Positions 1 to 11,307 of a stretch of 64,000 bases of DNA are shown here, in pieces. A model generated the notes under the pieces. It was not told where the DNA came from and made no database searches. It worked only from the letters and a program-made list of their open reading frames with translations. Made by a program: the position numbers and the translations under genes. Source of the DNA: Clonostachys chloroleuca (taxonomy: Eukaryota; Ascomycota; Sordariomycetes; Hypocreales; Bionectriaceae); the NCBI GenBank assembly GCA_037952775.1, contig JBANAY010000001.1, forward strand, positions 620,001 to 684,000, read 5' to 3'. The stretch's first letter is position 1. Every line of letters begins with the position of its first letter.

Positions 1-1984
1 TCAGTCGCTATATTAATGCCACGTTCATTTACCATTTAATTTATCCTCGTCAAATCAATTATTGCTGCCTCTCACACCCGATCCAGCAGGACAAGCATAA
101 GCTTGGCGCCTGGCACGGCGTATAAGCAAGGGTCGCACAACTGAAGGCGATGTTTATAACCTACATTTGCCCGCGTAGGACTGCTTAGTAGATGAACAGC
201 TGGCACGGATCAAAGTCTATGTAATTGCCACGAGGGAGCTGGCCTGGCAAGCCTGATAACAGGGAACGGGTGCAACGAGGCCTGCGGGGATGATCCTCGC
301 CCAAACAGTACGTGACATGCTGAATCACCTCAATGTTCTGAGTAGTACCACCTAAGTACCTACTCATCCTGCGGCAAATTAGGCACCGCCAAAGAGAGGA
401 TGTCGCATCAACTCCTTGTTGGAATTTCCTGTCGCTTCAGCTTGGGGAACACGGACTTGGCATTGTGCCAGCTGACTCTCACCTTTTTACTATTAATCGC
501 CTTATCCAAGTAGCCAGCCTCAGTAGGTGATACGAAGCCGTTTGCAGAGAGAGCATGGCATTGGCCAAGAGGGCCAGCTCGGAGAGTGCCAAGCAATCAG
601 CACCCAATGTCACAATCTCGTATCCCCTCGTCATAATGTAACGAACGGGTGCTCTGCTCCCCCACCTTCCCGTGCCGTAGCTGAACCCTGGCCACGAGGT
701 CAGCAGTTCCACACGGGAAGCGGTGCGGCTCTCGAGTCTCGCGAGCTTGGTTCCGACACGAGGACCAGGATCGCACTCGCTGGTGCCAAATGTCAAGGCC
801 AGGGTCGTATGGTAGTAGTAGGTCCTCGGGAAAACAACACGAACCCCATGTTATGGAAAAGTTGCCTATTCCAAAATCACGACAGGGGGCGGGTGAGCAA
901 AAGATCTGCAATTTGCCGTCGCAGTCCGCGACCCATGTGTTTTTCCCAAAAGTGCTTTAGAGAGGCCGCCGACTGCAACTTGGCCAGCTTCGGTCGCAGC
1001 TTATCTCTCTCTGTCCTCTTCGAGTCGCCATGATGCTGATAACACTCGCCATACACTAGACCTAATTTACAGTGGCGATCCCAAGGCCTAGAACGAAAGA
1101 AAAGGTAGGAGGAGGATATCGAGAGCCAGAGGCAGGGGACAATCATAGTTATCTGTTAGTTAAGATTGCCTGCCCCCCAGTTGCACATGTTTCTTCCGAG
1201 TCGAGCGAACGGCCAAGAGATTTCAAAGAATTTACTACGCTTACGGGGGTTAGATTGGCCAAAAAACGGGCAAGCTTACCGTGATTAATCAATGGTCATA
1301 TCGGAACAGCCACTCGGCGCCTCTCGGCGGCCCACACGAGCACAACATTGACGCAATGATTCTCCACTTGAGCCCTGTTGGGTTAGAGCGGATAACATCA
1401 AAGTGAGCCTTATGGGGCTGTCAGACAGGCGGCGGACTCGGTGTGCGTTCTGTGTGATCTGTGGTCATCACGGTGACATCTAGGTTCTTCACACGCAGCC
1501 GGGGAGCTCCAGCCTGATGTTAGTCAAGGTGGCATCGTATTTGGACCGCCATGCATATCTATCTGTCACACGGCATGAGGCCAATATTAGCAACCCGTGC
1601 TGGGCCCTCGCCGTGCTCGTGAGATTGGGCGAATAGCATCATCTGGATTAACTAGGGCGGGAGGATTGGGTGGCCAGTCGGTACGCTAGGCGGATGCCAA
1701 GAATCAGAAATGATCAAATTCAGTGACAGAAGTCGGTTGGATTGTGCCCGTAGTGGGAACACATCATTTCGATCCCATCGGGGCTATCTCCCAACGGGCA
1801 TTCCGGCATGCGAAGTCCTCGCAAAACCACTCTCACGCCTCCTTTTGCGGCGGCGACTTTGGCCTGCTTCCTTATCTTGATTCTGTCCCCCCTCTTTTGC
1901 GCCCGTGGTTTTTACCTTTTCTTCAACGCTTTGCGCTGTCTCGTCTGGCCCTATTCACTCGTTTCTTATCCAGGACCAGACAAC
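1..1984. other. Non-coding stretch, no gene recognised
   Basis: The open frames here are short, overlap each other on both strands and show no familiar domain. Several begin at non-ATG codons. The last 180 bases probably hold the promoter and leader of the GT32 gene: an ATG at 1808 is in frame with it and would add 59 residues, but that extension looks unlike the family's usual N-terminus. Confidence 0.6.
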
Positions 1985-3189
1985 ATGCTCCCAAAGTACG
2001 AAAAGGAGGCCAACCGCGGGCTCCGGTTCGCCCTGAGCCACTCGCGCTTCTACCGGAGCCTGCTCTTGGCCGTCGCGGCTTTCCTGATGATATTTTTGCT
2101 GCTCTGGGGCACCCACAGCCCGTCGGTTCATGCGGTCCAGGAGATTGGCAAGTCGGCCATCGCAACCATCAAGCACTCGACTGGGGGATCCCGCCCCGAG
2201 GCATGGCGCCCGCATGTCCACCACATCCCGCCCAAGGTGTGGCAGATCATGCTGCCCAAGGATCCGGCGAACACCACGGGCACCTTCGACCCTAAGGAGC
2301 TGTCGTCGACAGCGTCCTGGGTTGCCATGAATCCAGACTACGAGTAGTACGTGATACCCCGACCAATCTTCTTCTTTCAAGCCAGAGTTGTCTCATCTAT
2401 TGAAATACCCCATCCCTGCTTGCCCACTCTTTGATGAAGCAATCCCTGCCTGTCAAACCAGTGATCCTCGCCGCACATCAAACACCGGACACTAACGACT
2501 ATCTGAACAGCACTCTCCTCGGCCAGAAAGGTGCGACCAAATTCCTTAGACAGCACTTCAACTCCAAGGTCCTCGAAACCTTCAACAACCTCCCCAACGT
2601 CGGCATGAAGTCCGACTTCCTCCGCTACCTCGTCCTCCTCATCGAGGGCGGCGTCTACAGCGACACCGACACCGAGGCCATCAGGCCCATCGACGACTGG
2701 GTGCCCCCCGAGTACCGCGGCAGGGCCAGGGCCGTCATCGGCATCGAGTGGGATCGCCAGTTCGAAGGGCAGTTCCCCGACGTCCCGCACTGGCTGCAGT
2801 TCGCGCAGTGGACCATCGCCGCGGCGCCGGGTCACCCCATCTTCCGCGCCATGCTCGACCGCATGCTCTCCTCAGCCGACGAGGTGGCCCAGCGCCACGG
2901 CCAGCCGCTCAGCCAGGTCAAGCCGTCGGCCATGGACGTGTACAATACCACGGGCCCCGCGGCGTGGACGGACGTCGTGTTCGCGCACCTGCAGACCGTC
3001 GAGAAGGGGCTGCGCGACACCAAGGACCTCACGCAGCTCAAGGAGCCGAGGCTGATTGGCGACGTCCTGGTCCTGACGATTGACGGGTTTGGGATGGGGC
3101 AGGCGCACTCGCTCAGCACGCACGACGGGAGCATTCCTGAGGCTGCGTTGATACGGCATCATTTCACGGGGAACTGGAGGAGCGGCTGA
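1985..3189 (+). CDS. GT32 (OCH1-like) mannosyltransferase, two exons
   Basis: Exons are 1985-2346 and 2511-3189, giving 346 residues. The intron starts GTACGT, ends GAACAG, and splicing joins a split Tyr codon. The protein is a type II Golgi-style glycosyltransferase: a short basic cytoplasmic tail, one membrane anchor near residues 24-42, then a luminal catalytic domain. The acceptor-side HIPPKVWQIMLP motif, the GQKGATKFLRQHF block and the metal-binding DTD in GGVYSDTDTE are characteristic of the OCH1/alpha-1,6-mannosyltransferase group. Such enzymes extend N-glycans or mannosylate sphingolipids with GDP-mannose; which applies here cannot be read from sequence. I chose the ATG at 1985 because it sits just before the anchor. 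An in-frame ATG at 1808 would add a second hydrophobic stretch and is less likely. Confidence 0.88.
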
Positions 3190-4608
3190 TTGACCGCATA
3201 CATACATACAACTAATGACTCTTTTTTCTGGTGTATATATTTAGAACACGATAGACTACACGCTTGATGTTAATACGTTAATAGACAATGACCTTAGACG
3301 GATCAACATAGATTTCGGGTGATACAGCGTACGAGGGGAGAGCGACAAATCCATTTCAATCCATCATCCGGCCATGGTAATCGCAGGCTCCAGGCCGAAT
3401 GAACCGGGAAATATTATTGGGGCACAAGGAGCCAGGCGCGAACTCCCATCTCCCCAGTTCTCGTGTACACAAGAAGGCTGGCTGATACTGGCGCTTAATA
3501 TCTCTTGGCTTGAATCTCGTTTTGGTGGGCGGCATTCTTTTTTAGATTTTTGGCGCCCAGCGTGGGGACGAATCTAATCGGCGCATCCAGAAAATTGGTG
3601 CGTCTATCTCTTCGAATTCTATTACCGGCAAGGTTAGGTTGCCATACATTGGGTGTCGACCAGTCAGTCTTGGTTGTTGACACAGAGACTGAAGCCAAGA
3701 CACAGCCTGCAATTGGAACTGGGACAGCTTCTCACCTGATCTGTCCACGTGGACCTCGTATCGTTCTCAGACAAACAAGAATACGGATCTGATGCAAAAG
3801 CACTTACCGTACAGGCATGACGCAAGCTCTGGAGCAAGTCGGCGTTTAATTCGACAGTCTCCAGCAATCAGGCCTCCATCGTCTCGTTGCTGGAGGCCAG
3901 CGGCAGCAGATGCAGGGTCCAGAACAGACTGCCGACGAGCGTCCACAAACTTCGAATTGTTTCATCTATGGAAGCCGGGGCATGCGACAGAGCAGGGAAC
4001 ATGCTTCGAGCCTAAAAATACCACGTATCTGTGCATGTGCAATCAGAGCCATGTCGTGGGTGATGGTTGGCTCTCAGCGCCCCGTCAAGAGGAGCTTCGG
4101 CTTGTCTCGTTTAGCGCCCGCTGCTCCCTGTAGCCGCTGTAACGTGCCCCCGGCCCCAGCCTAGGCCACGGCGGCAGCAGCTGTGGGCAGCCACTAACGG
4201 GCGGCCCTGAGCCAGTAAATCGGTTTCTGCAGCTGTCTCACAAGGCGCCGGTCCACTATCAATAGTTAGACGATTGGCTCTCGCTGCATCTTGACTTGGG
4301 CATTGTCTCAGCTTCAACCCATTGACACTTCTTCATTCATTCATTCATCGCACAAACAATGCCTGTCTGCTTTGTCCAGCTGCTGTATAAGAGTTCGTCA
4401 ATGACACCGACAGAATGGGTCTTTTTTTTTCTCCTCATTCCCACTGCATCTCTGCTTCTGCGCCACGGCCCTTTCCTTCTCATCCATTGCATTCCTGAGC
4501 TGGACTCACCACACCATCATCAACATCTTCATTCCCAACGCTCTTAATACCAGCCACCGCTGCCACCAAAAACCGACCTATATATATCCTCCTCCGTAAT
4601 CTTCCACC
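3190..4608. other. Intergenic region, no gene recognised
   Basis: It contains only short frames without domain features. The last 250 bases are pyrimidine-rich and carry a TATATATAT stretch just upstream of the next gene, consistent with its leader. A short ATG frame at 4359-4547 could be an upstream ORF in that leader. Confidence 0.55.
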
Positions 4609-5346
4609 ATGGGCAAATTCTCATCCGCTCTCAAAGCTGGCCAGACCATGGTTGAGCTCACCAACAACGTCAAGGGCGTCGCCGGCGCCGCCTCCGAGTT
4701 CCGCAAGGCCGACAAGGGGGAGATGGGCCGCCAGGCCGGCCGCGCCGCCTTCAACGAGGGCGCCGACGTGGGCAAGACCATGGGCAAGACGTGGCTCAAG
4801 ACCTTCGAGGTCATCCCGCGCCTCGTCTGCCGCGGGCTGCAGTTCGTCTTCGCCCTCATCGCCTGCGGCTTCTACGGCAACCGCGTCGACGCCGACCGAA
4901 AGTCCGCCGACGGCTTCTCGGCCGAGTGGATCTTCGCCATCCTCGTCGCCGGCATGTCCGCCGTCACCGCCCTGGTCTTCCTCGGCGTCGCCACCCTGGG
5001 CGCCTTGCCCGTCATCGGGAGCAGGCTCAAGGTGGTCAAGACGTACCGCGCCTTCGCCTGGGACGGGATCCTCTTCATCTGCTGGCTCGTCGTCTTCGGC
5101 GTCTTCGCGGGCATCTTCCTCAAGCGGGACAGCGACGAGCCCTACAAGGGGGCCAGCACCACCGCCATGAAGACGGCCGTTTGGGTCGACCTGGTCAACG
5201 TCATCTTCTGGCTCGTCACGCTCGTCTACGGCGCCATCAAGACCTTCCTGGGCGAGAAGGTCGATTCCCTCTCTGAGAAGGCCGGCAACAAGCTCTTCAC
5301 CAAGAAGGCCAAGGCCCCCAAGGACAACTACGCCGAGAGTGTCTAG
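4609..5346 (+). CDS. Four-helix MARVEL-like membrane protein, hypothetical
   Basis: An intronless 245-residue protein starting at a strong context (CCACCATGG). The N-terminal 70 residues are polar and Ala/Gly/Lys-rich. Four membrane segments follow at about residues 72-90, 106-128, 146-168 and 188-207, and the tail is lysine-rich (KAKAPKDNYAESV). This order, with a basic loop between the first two helices, resembles fungal MARVEL-type or related four-pass proteins that sit in plasma membrane or endomembrane domains. No catalytic motif is visible. Codon third positions are strongly G/C-biased, as in the neighbouring genes at 1985 and 7368. The fold is inferred from hydropathy; the function is unknown. 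Confidence 0.8.
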   Translation: MGKFSSALKAGQTMVELTNNVKGVAGAASEFRKADKGEMGRQAGRAAFNEGADVGKTMGKTWLKTFEVIPRLVCRGLQFVFALIACGFYGNRVDADRKSADGFSAEWIFAILVAGMSAVTALVFLGVATLGALPVIGSRLKVVKTYRAFAWDGILFICWLVVFGVFAGIFLKRDSDEPYKGASTTAMKTAVWVDLVNVIFWLVTLVYGAIKTFLGEKVDSLSEKAGNKLFTKKAKAPKDNYAESV

Positions 5347-6138
5347 CCCATCTCCTTGTTCTCATCTATACCACCATTTCCTTGCCTGTTTTGTTATTTT
5401 TAGGATGGAGTTCGGCGCAAGTTCGGTATTCTTGGTGTTGGAAACGGGAGCATATACATTGATTCATCTGGAGCAGGAGTTTGGTAGTAAAATACAAGCA
5501 TCATTCATCGTTCATCTGATTTGACACATTGAACCCCCCATATCAGCTGGTGGTTGGAAAGGACATTCGTGTAAATCGATCCAGCCCTTTCATTTAAATG
5601 CCCATTGTCTCAACTCTGCCCACTCTTTATTCCCTCGTGCCATTCATATGTCAGTGCGTCAAATCAGAGCCCAGTGACTAGCCAGACGCTGAATTCATGT
5701 GCTTCGCAGCCGCTGGTCTGTAGATCACTTCTGCTGACCTTCTGAAACAGGCAGCCAGCTGAAGGACATTCAGGGCCGCAGCACTTTTGTGAATCGAGAA
5801 GCCGCTTTTCCGGTGCCTTGATCATAGCTTCAGTCCCCCATGGCCCCCTTGATTGGGTGTCGCATCCCGCTATGAAACCTAGCACGATCGGCGGAACCCG
5901 CATTTCTGTCATGCATCATCCTCTTACACCTCGACACCTGCCTAATTGGCCTGCTTCCCACACTGGCGATGGACTCATTGTCGCTGATCCAGCTATCGGT
6001 GAAACGGCATGATTATGCTGATCAGGTTTGATCCCGGCTTGCGGCCTCGATAAATAGCAACATGTGTCTCGACGATGGGCTGTTGGCTCATCAGCAGTCT
6101 TTCCTCTCGACAATCAACTCATCCATCCTCCACACACC
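5347..6138. other. Intergenic region with RNase T2 promoter
   Basis: No coding frame is recognised. A TATA-like ATAAATAG at about 6050 lies some 90 bases before the ATG at 6139, followed by a CT-rich leader. Confidence 0.5.
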
Positions 6139-6961
6139 ATGGCCCTCATTCAAATCCTCTTCGCATCGACACTTGTTGGCGCCGCCTTTGCCGGCCCCAA
6201 GACTTGCTCGAGCGATGTCCCACTATCCTGCCACAACACCACGGCCGTCGAGGACACCTGCTGCTTCATCCCCTCCGGCCAGCTCCTCCTGACCCAATTC
6301 TGGGACACCAACCCCGCCACCGGGCCTGATGGTAATTCATCCTTTGAGTACCCTTGACTCACATATCCTAACTTGCATCCCCATAGACTCCTGGACCATC
6401 CACGGTCTCTGGCCCGACAACTGTGACGGCACCTACCCCGCCAACTGCGACTCCAGCCGCAAGTACACCAACATCTCCAACATCCTGACCGCGGGCGGCG
6501 GCGACGCCACCCTCACCTACATGGAGACCTACTGGAAGGACTACAAGGGCGACGACGAGACCTTCTGGGAGCACGAGTGGGCCAAGCACGGCACCTGCGT
6601 GAGCACCCTCGACCCGGACTGCTACGCCGACTACCAGCCCACCGAGGAGGCCGTCGCCTACTTCGCCAAGGCCGTCGAGCTGTTCAAGACCCTCCCCACG
6701 TACGAGTGGCTGTCGGACGCGGGCATCACGCCCTCGTCGTCCAAGAAGTACGCACTGAGCGACATCCAGGCCGCGCTGGAGAAGGGCCACGGCAAGCCCG
6801 TCACGGTCAGCTGCGACGGCAAGGCGCTCAACGAGGTGTGGTACCACTACAATGTCAAGGGGTCGCTGCAGTCGGGCGAGTTTGTCGCTGCTGAGCCGGA
6901 TGGGACCAAGGGGAGCTGCCCGTCGTCTGTTAGTTACCTACCCAAGAGCGGTAGCAAGTAG
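6139..6961 (+). CDS. Secreted ribonuclease T2, two exons
   Basis: Exons are 6139-6331 and 6387-6961 (255 residues). The 55-base intron restores the WTIHGLWPD block exactly. Residues 1-18 form a signal peptide ending AAFA, so the enzyme is exported. Both catalytic signatures are intact: the first contains His70 (SWTIHGLWPD), the second is HEWAKHGTC with His127, Glu128, Lys131 and His132. Cysteines typical of the family are present (CSS, CHN, TCC, NCD). RNase T2 cleaves single-stranded RNA through 2',3'-cyclic phosphates. In filamentous fungi it scavenges phosphate and nucleosides, and some secreted members are cytotoxic to other organisms. Length and domain order match ordinary fungal RNase T2. 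A longer in-frame start at 6064 was rejected because it buries the signal peptide. Confidence 0.93.
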
Positions 6962-7367
6962 AGCAATCTAGATATCCAATAAATAAGCAGGTTGATGTTT
7001 GATCTGGACAAGCACATGTCAGATGCTGGTTTTCGTGAGGTCCCGCAGCCCCATCTTTTGGGCAACCAATTGATCCACTTGAAGCACTGCACGTAATATC
7101 CGTAAACGTGTCCTTCGAGCAGGCAAAGGCCAGCTTGCAAAAGTAAATGACACCATCGTTGTCAAACCCTGTCTAATGCAGTGGCTGGTTGTCGTAGATG
7201 TGAAAGGCGAGCGACACCGGGCGTGACGTGCTCCGAAGCTTAGCCGTACGCAACAACCGGTGTGATCGTCCATCCCTCTCCAACAACCAATCCATCAACC
7301 TCTGCTCCCCGACGAAGAGGAACCCATTGACCCAAGACACTCGCTTCAGGAACAAGAAAAACACACA
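6962..7367. other. Intergenic spacer between RNase T2 and HAD genes
   Basis: No gene seen. It presumably holds the RNase 3' UTR and the promoter of the next gene. A long antisense frame overlaps it and the HAD gene, but is a codon-bias shadow. Confidence 0.5.
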
Positions 7368-8117
7368 ATGATCTCCCTCGTAGCATTCGACCTCGACGGC
7401 ACGCTCGCCGAGAGCAAACAGCCCCTCAAAGACGACATGGCCGAAGCCATCGCCGACCTCCTCCTCGTCTCCCACGTCGCAGTCATCTCCGGCGGCGACT
7501 GGCCCCAGTTCCAGAAACAAGTCGCCAGCCGCCTCCCTCCCCGCGCCGACCTCTCCAAGCTCTGGCTCATGCCCACCACGGGAACCAAGCTCTACACCCA
7601 CAAGACGGGCGAGTGGCGCCGCGAGTACGCCGAGCTCTTCAGCGACGAGGCAAAAGCCAAGATCCTCGCCGCCTTCGACGAGGCCCTCGTGGCGACGGGG
7701 TTCAAGCCCGAGCAGACGTGGGGGGAGCGCATCGAGGACCGCGGGAGCCAGATCACCTTCTCCGCGCTGGGGCAGCAGGCGCCCGTGGCCGAGAAGGAGG
7801 TCTGGGACCCGGATTTCGCGAAGCGGAGGGTCATACAGGCTGATTTGCGCACGCGGCTTCCCGGGCTGTCGATCAACTTGGGTGGCGCGACGTCGATTGA
7901 CATCACGCAAGAGGGGGTCGACAAGGGGTACGGGCTCAAGAGGCTGCGGGACGCGAGCGGGATACCGCTCGAAGAGATGATGTTTATCGGGGATGCCATC
8001 TTCCCTGGGGGAAATGACTATCCCGCCAAGGAGATTGGGCTGGATACGGTGCGTGTCAAGGACCCTGATGGGACGTTGGCGGCCATTGCTGCCATTGTGG
8101 CCTGCCTCAAGAAGTAA
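7368..8117 (+). CDS. HAD-superfamily subclass IIB hydrolase, bacterial-like
   Basis: An intronless 249-residue protein with a complete HAD active site. Motif I is FDLDGTLAES (Asp8 nucleophile, Asp10 acid/base), motif II is VISGGD, motif III is the lysine in KGYGLKRL, and motif IV is GDAIFPGGND (Asp209, Asn216, Asp217). The cap lies between motifs II and III, the IIB arrangement shared with sugar phosphatases and phosphomannomutase. It is shorter than eukaryotic phosphomannomutase and lacks that enzyme's usual N-terminal signature, so a sugar-phosphate phosphatase is more likely; the substrate is unknown. The intronless structure and the closeness of motif IV to bacterial HAD-IIB proteins, as I remember them, suggest lateral transfer. 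Codon use is like the neighbours, so any transfer is old. Confidence 0.85.
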   Translation: MISLVAFDLDGTLAESKQPLKDDMAEAIADLLLVSHVAVISGGDWPQFQKQVASRLPPRADLSKLWLMPTTGTKLYTHKTGEWRREYAELFSDEAKAKILAAFDEALVATGFKPEQTWGERIEDRGSQITFSALGQQAPVAEKEVWDPDFAKRRVIQADLRTRLPGLSINLGGATSIDITQEGVDKGYGLKRLRDASGIPLEEMMFIGDAIFPGGNDYPAKEIGLDTVRVKDPDGTLAAIAAIVACLKK

Positions 8118-9339
8118 AAGAAGAAAACTATACCGTTGGTGTTGCTTTGAGCGCCTTGCATTCTAAAACAGGTTTTCAGGCTTAGTGATTGTAGGTGAGC
8201 ATGAATTAGCCAGTTATGTTTCTACGTAGCAAGTCTCTTTGAAGATTATCTTCAACGGGTGATCCTTTTCTGCAGTAATTGCCATTGATAAACGCTCTTG
8301 GCCCTCCATTGGGGTTTGGATACTCAAAAGTGCTAGGGTGACGGCCCATGCCGAGTAGTGGTGACTCTATTAACCTATTGCGAGAGACGTGATACACACA
8401 TGCACGGAGGGCCGTTTGAAAAGGCGCCGTAAATAAATCTTGGGATATACCCTTGTTTATGGCAAAAAACCAGCTACAAATAAACACTACAAAATCATGA
8501 TATCTAGACGAAGGCTTGAGCAGCTATATGAAGGCGAAAGCCATTGCTATCTATCCAACATTGTAGACGTGGAAAGGGATTGATGGCAGAAAATTGCGAG
8601 CTACAGGGTAGAACGGGATGATGCCATCGCCAACAGCTCAGACCAGCCACGTAATGTAATTAAACGCCCTTGCTCCTTCCCTTGTGATTCAGGGGGACGT
8701 GCCTGAGGAATGAAGAATTGCACCAGGCACCAATCCAGGTATAAATTCAGACCGACCCCTCGTTCTTTTCATCCTTTTTCTCTTTCTTCTTCATACTTAC
8801 CTTGTTCCGAATTCCCCAGATCATGAATTGGGGGATTCAGTACGGATAGCCTGCATTGCACAGCGCGGTGTTGTCCTTGCTCTATTGTCCTTCGGGGCCA
8901 TAGGGGGCGGAATTTTTGATCTTTGTCCTGTTTTCATTGTATGCCTGGTCTTGCACCTCGCTACGAAGAAGACATTGCCTTGAGTGTTGAGTGAGCCGCT
9001 TGCTTGGTGTTTCGTAGAATATGACTGCTCGCATTGCGCGGACGCGAATCGCGTTTTCGATGCGTGTTGGCTTTCCTGATTGGCCTCCGCGTCTTGCCTG
9101 AGCTATGTCAGTTCTTGCCTGAGGTTTTTATTTCTTTGTCAGCGACCTCTGCACATTGGGAGCGAAATGAGGGGAAATGATGTCATGGAGTTGCTCTCCT
9201 TTCCGCCCTCAGTTGTTCCTCTGTTCATCTGCCTCCCTTCACTTGAAGGGGTCACGATGAGATAGGCGCCCGACTGGCTTACTCATCTCTGCCTTCAAAG
9301 TTCAAACCAACAAGCGCTTCGTGGACAAGGGTGCCGGGG
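8118..9339. other. Intergenic region with probable promoter and long leader
   Basis: No protein gene recognised. TATAAATTC at 8741 is followed by a CT-rich tract (8757-8800), which looks like a core promoter and transcription start feeding the F-box gene at 9340. If so, its leader is over 500 bases long. Confidence 0.5.
8741..8749 (+). promoter_or_regulatory. Candidate TATA box upstream of F-box gene
   Basis: TATAAATTC followed within 20-60 bases by a pyrimidine-rich stretch, a common fungal core-promoter layout. A nine-codon ATG frame at 8823-8849 would be a short upstream ORF in the resulting transcript. Assignment to the gene at 9340 is inferred from orientation. Confidence 0.35.
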
Positions 9340-11307
9340 ATGGAGTCTCCATATTCTTCTGACCCTCCTGACCACGAAAAGTGGCCCTGCCCTGAATCCT
9401 TGCCAGATCTGGCCTCGGTCCGTGAGGAACTTAGCCGTCTTGAGACCCTTGAACAGGTCGTCAACCAGCATGTACGCGATGCAGAGGGACAAGAAGGTGC
9501 CCATCCACCCCCAGGCGAGGTCTCTCTGGGAGAAGAAGAGCCCTCCTTGACCCAGCAGGATGCCTGGAGAGACGTGGCTCAGCGTCTCAAGCAACAGCAG
9601 GCAGCCCTTGAATCCAGGGCCGCGTATCTTTCTCGCCGGCCAATCAGCGATGCGTGCCTGGCGAATCTGTCCACGGAAATCCTTGTCATGATCGTCAAGT
9701 GCTTCGAGTACACGCCAAATCATGAAGATACGGGCGGTCAAGGCGTTATTGCCGAGTTCCCAGAGGAAAATCGCCGCGCCATCCAGGCATTGCGTCTAAC
9801 ATCTCGCCATTTGAATCTTTTGGCCACACCTTTGCTTATGCCCGTGGTCACACTCTCTGTCGACAACGCATCCCTCACATTGGCAAGATCCATCATTAAT
9901 CATCCTCACATGGGCGCCGGCGTCCAAGCGATCCGGGTTGGTCTCGAGAACCGCCCCGCAGATCCCATAGACCTGCACGTGTTTCTGGAACTCAAGGAAG
10001 CCGAGCTTGTGGGCTGTGCAGCAAATTTACGAACAGCAATCGCGGATATTACGATGCTGCTTTGCCAGGCTTTTTCGGATACAGATGATGAAACCGCCCA
10101 CAAGCTTCAGATTGTGGGTAACTACATGCACGAGGCCAATATTAGAGGAGAGATGGTGTGTTCGGCCGTAGCAAAGCTCAAGGAGGACCAATTTGAGACG
10201 TGGAAGGCTAGAATGGAGGGGCGGCCCGATCCTGTGCAGCCAGATGTCGATCCTGCCAATGAGGATCTGCTGAGCCGCTACAAACGTTTGGTCATGCGCG
10301 CCCGCAAAGAGTATTGCCGGATTCAAAGGGAGCAAAACATATATATCCAAACGAGGATATTCGTCGAGACGGTTGCTCTTCTCGCCAGGCAGGGAAGACA
10401 GCCATTATCTCTTGAGTTCTTTGAAAACCGAAGATACAAGGCGGGCAAAGACTCGAGTACCACGCACAACCCATATCGGAACGGCAAAGCCCTATTTGAA
10501 TTTCTCTTGGATGCACCGGGTTGGGGCGACCTGTTCTATGCCGTCCGCATCAACGTACTCCATGATCTACCTGTTGCTCTTCGCGACACCGGCAGACTTT
10601 TGAAAGGCTTCCAAATTAGCTGCCCCCCACTGCTGCACCAGATCCCCTCGATCTATTCTGACAATCAGCCAGACAATACTTGGGACGAGTTCAATGCTGC
10701 GTCTCAGGAGCTCAGGTTTTTTAACTTGGAGAACAGAGAACTCAAGCGCTTGCCGGTCGGCGACCCAGCAATCGCGGCATCTGGAAGGAGAGGCATCTAC
10801 AAATATTTCAGGGGCCTGTTGTCTGGCCACTGCTTTGAGCAAGTTTCATTTGACGGCTATGCATACAGGGACCACATGCCCAGGGATATCGGTACGCTGT
10901 TCCCAATGGGTCAAGCTTTCGCCAATATTGAATGGCCGCATATCAAGACGGTACGGATTCTTCACGTGTCGATGACACAACCAGAGGTTGAAGGCTTCGT
11001 CAGAGGTCTGGGGACGAATCTAGAGGAGATAGTGCTGCACGACGTCGAAATGAGAGGCGGCAGGTGGACGCCGGCGCTGGGCATTTTGAGGGAGAAGGTG
11101 GCTCGACGTCGGCAAGGGGCGCCTGGCTTCCACGATGCTCATTTATTGGGCCGCGATATCCATTTCTTTGTGGAAAGCGGCGATGAACTTGTGGTCCAGA
11201 ACTTCGAAAGATCCGATAGATATACAGCCATGAAGCTCATAGAACGGTATGTCAACGATGACGGCATTAGTGAAAACCCTCTGGGAAACTACGGGCATCT
11301 AGCCTGA
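9340..11307 (+). CDS. F-box-like protein, hypothetical, 655 aa
   Basis: A single-exon protein. The first ATG is at 9340; the codon three positions earlier is GTG. The N-terminal 90 residues are acidic and Gln/Glu-rich with a probable coiled coil (residues about 25-95, including RLKQQQAALESRAAYL). An F-box-like segment follows (ISDACLANLSTEILVMIVKC through LRLTSRHLNLLATPLL). The remaining 500 residues have no recognised repeat, although their leucine-containing alpha/beta character resembles fungal F-box proteins with degenerate LRR-like C-termini. Such proteins are thought to act as substrate receptors in SCF ubiquitin ligases and are numerous in Fusarium and Colletotrichum-type genomes. The substrate cannot be inferred. 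Confidence 0.75.
   Translation: MESPYSSDPPDHEKWPCPESLPDLASVREELSRLETLEQVVNQHVRDAEGQEGAHPPPGEVSLGEEEPSLTQQDAWRDVAQRLKQQQAALESRAAYLSRRPISDACLANLSTEILVMIVKCFEYTPNHEDTGGQGVIAEFPEENRRAIQALRLTSRHLNLLATPLLMPVVTLSVDNASLTLARSIINHPHMGAGVQAIRVGLENRPADPIDLHVFLELKEAELVGCAANLRTAIADITMLLCQAFSDTDDETAHKLQIVGNYMHEANIRGEMVCSAVAKLKEDQFETWKARMEGRPDPVQPDVDPANEDLLSRYKRLVMRARKEYCRIQREQNIYIQTRIFVETVALLARQGRQPLSLEFFENRRYKAGKDSSTTHNPYRNGKALFEFLLDAPGWGDLFYAVRINVLHDLPVALRDTGRLLKGFQISCPPLLHQIPSIYSDNQPDNTWDEFNAASQELRFFNLENRELKRLPVGDPAIAASGRRGIYKYFRGLLSGHCFEQVSFDGYAYRDHMPRDIGTLFPMGQAFANIEWPHIKTVRILHVSMTQPEVEGFVRGLGTNLEEIVLHDVEMRGGRWTPALGILREKVARRRQGAPGFHDAHLLGRDIHFFVESGDELVVQNFERSDRYTAMKLIERYVNDDGISENPLGNYGHLA

Noticed and set aside
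1..1700. Several overlapping 60-168-codon frames
   Set aside because: Mutually overlapping on both strands, no domains, no splice pattern linking them.
1808..1984. N-terminal extension of the GT32 protein
   Set aside because: In frame, but it adds a second hydrophobic stretch unlike the family; the ATG at 1985 gives the usual layout.
4652..5276. Ser/Ala/Arg-rich frames overlapping the four-helix membrane protein gene
   Set aside because: Low-complexity shadow frames produced by strong G/C bias of the real gene.
7173..7910. 245-codon open frame antisense to the HAD gene
   Set aside because: It mirrors the G/C-biased third positions of the HAD gene and has no domain or ATG context of its own.
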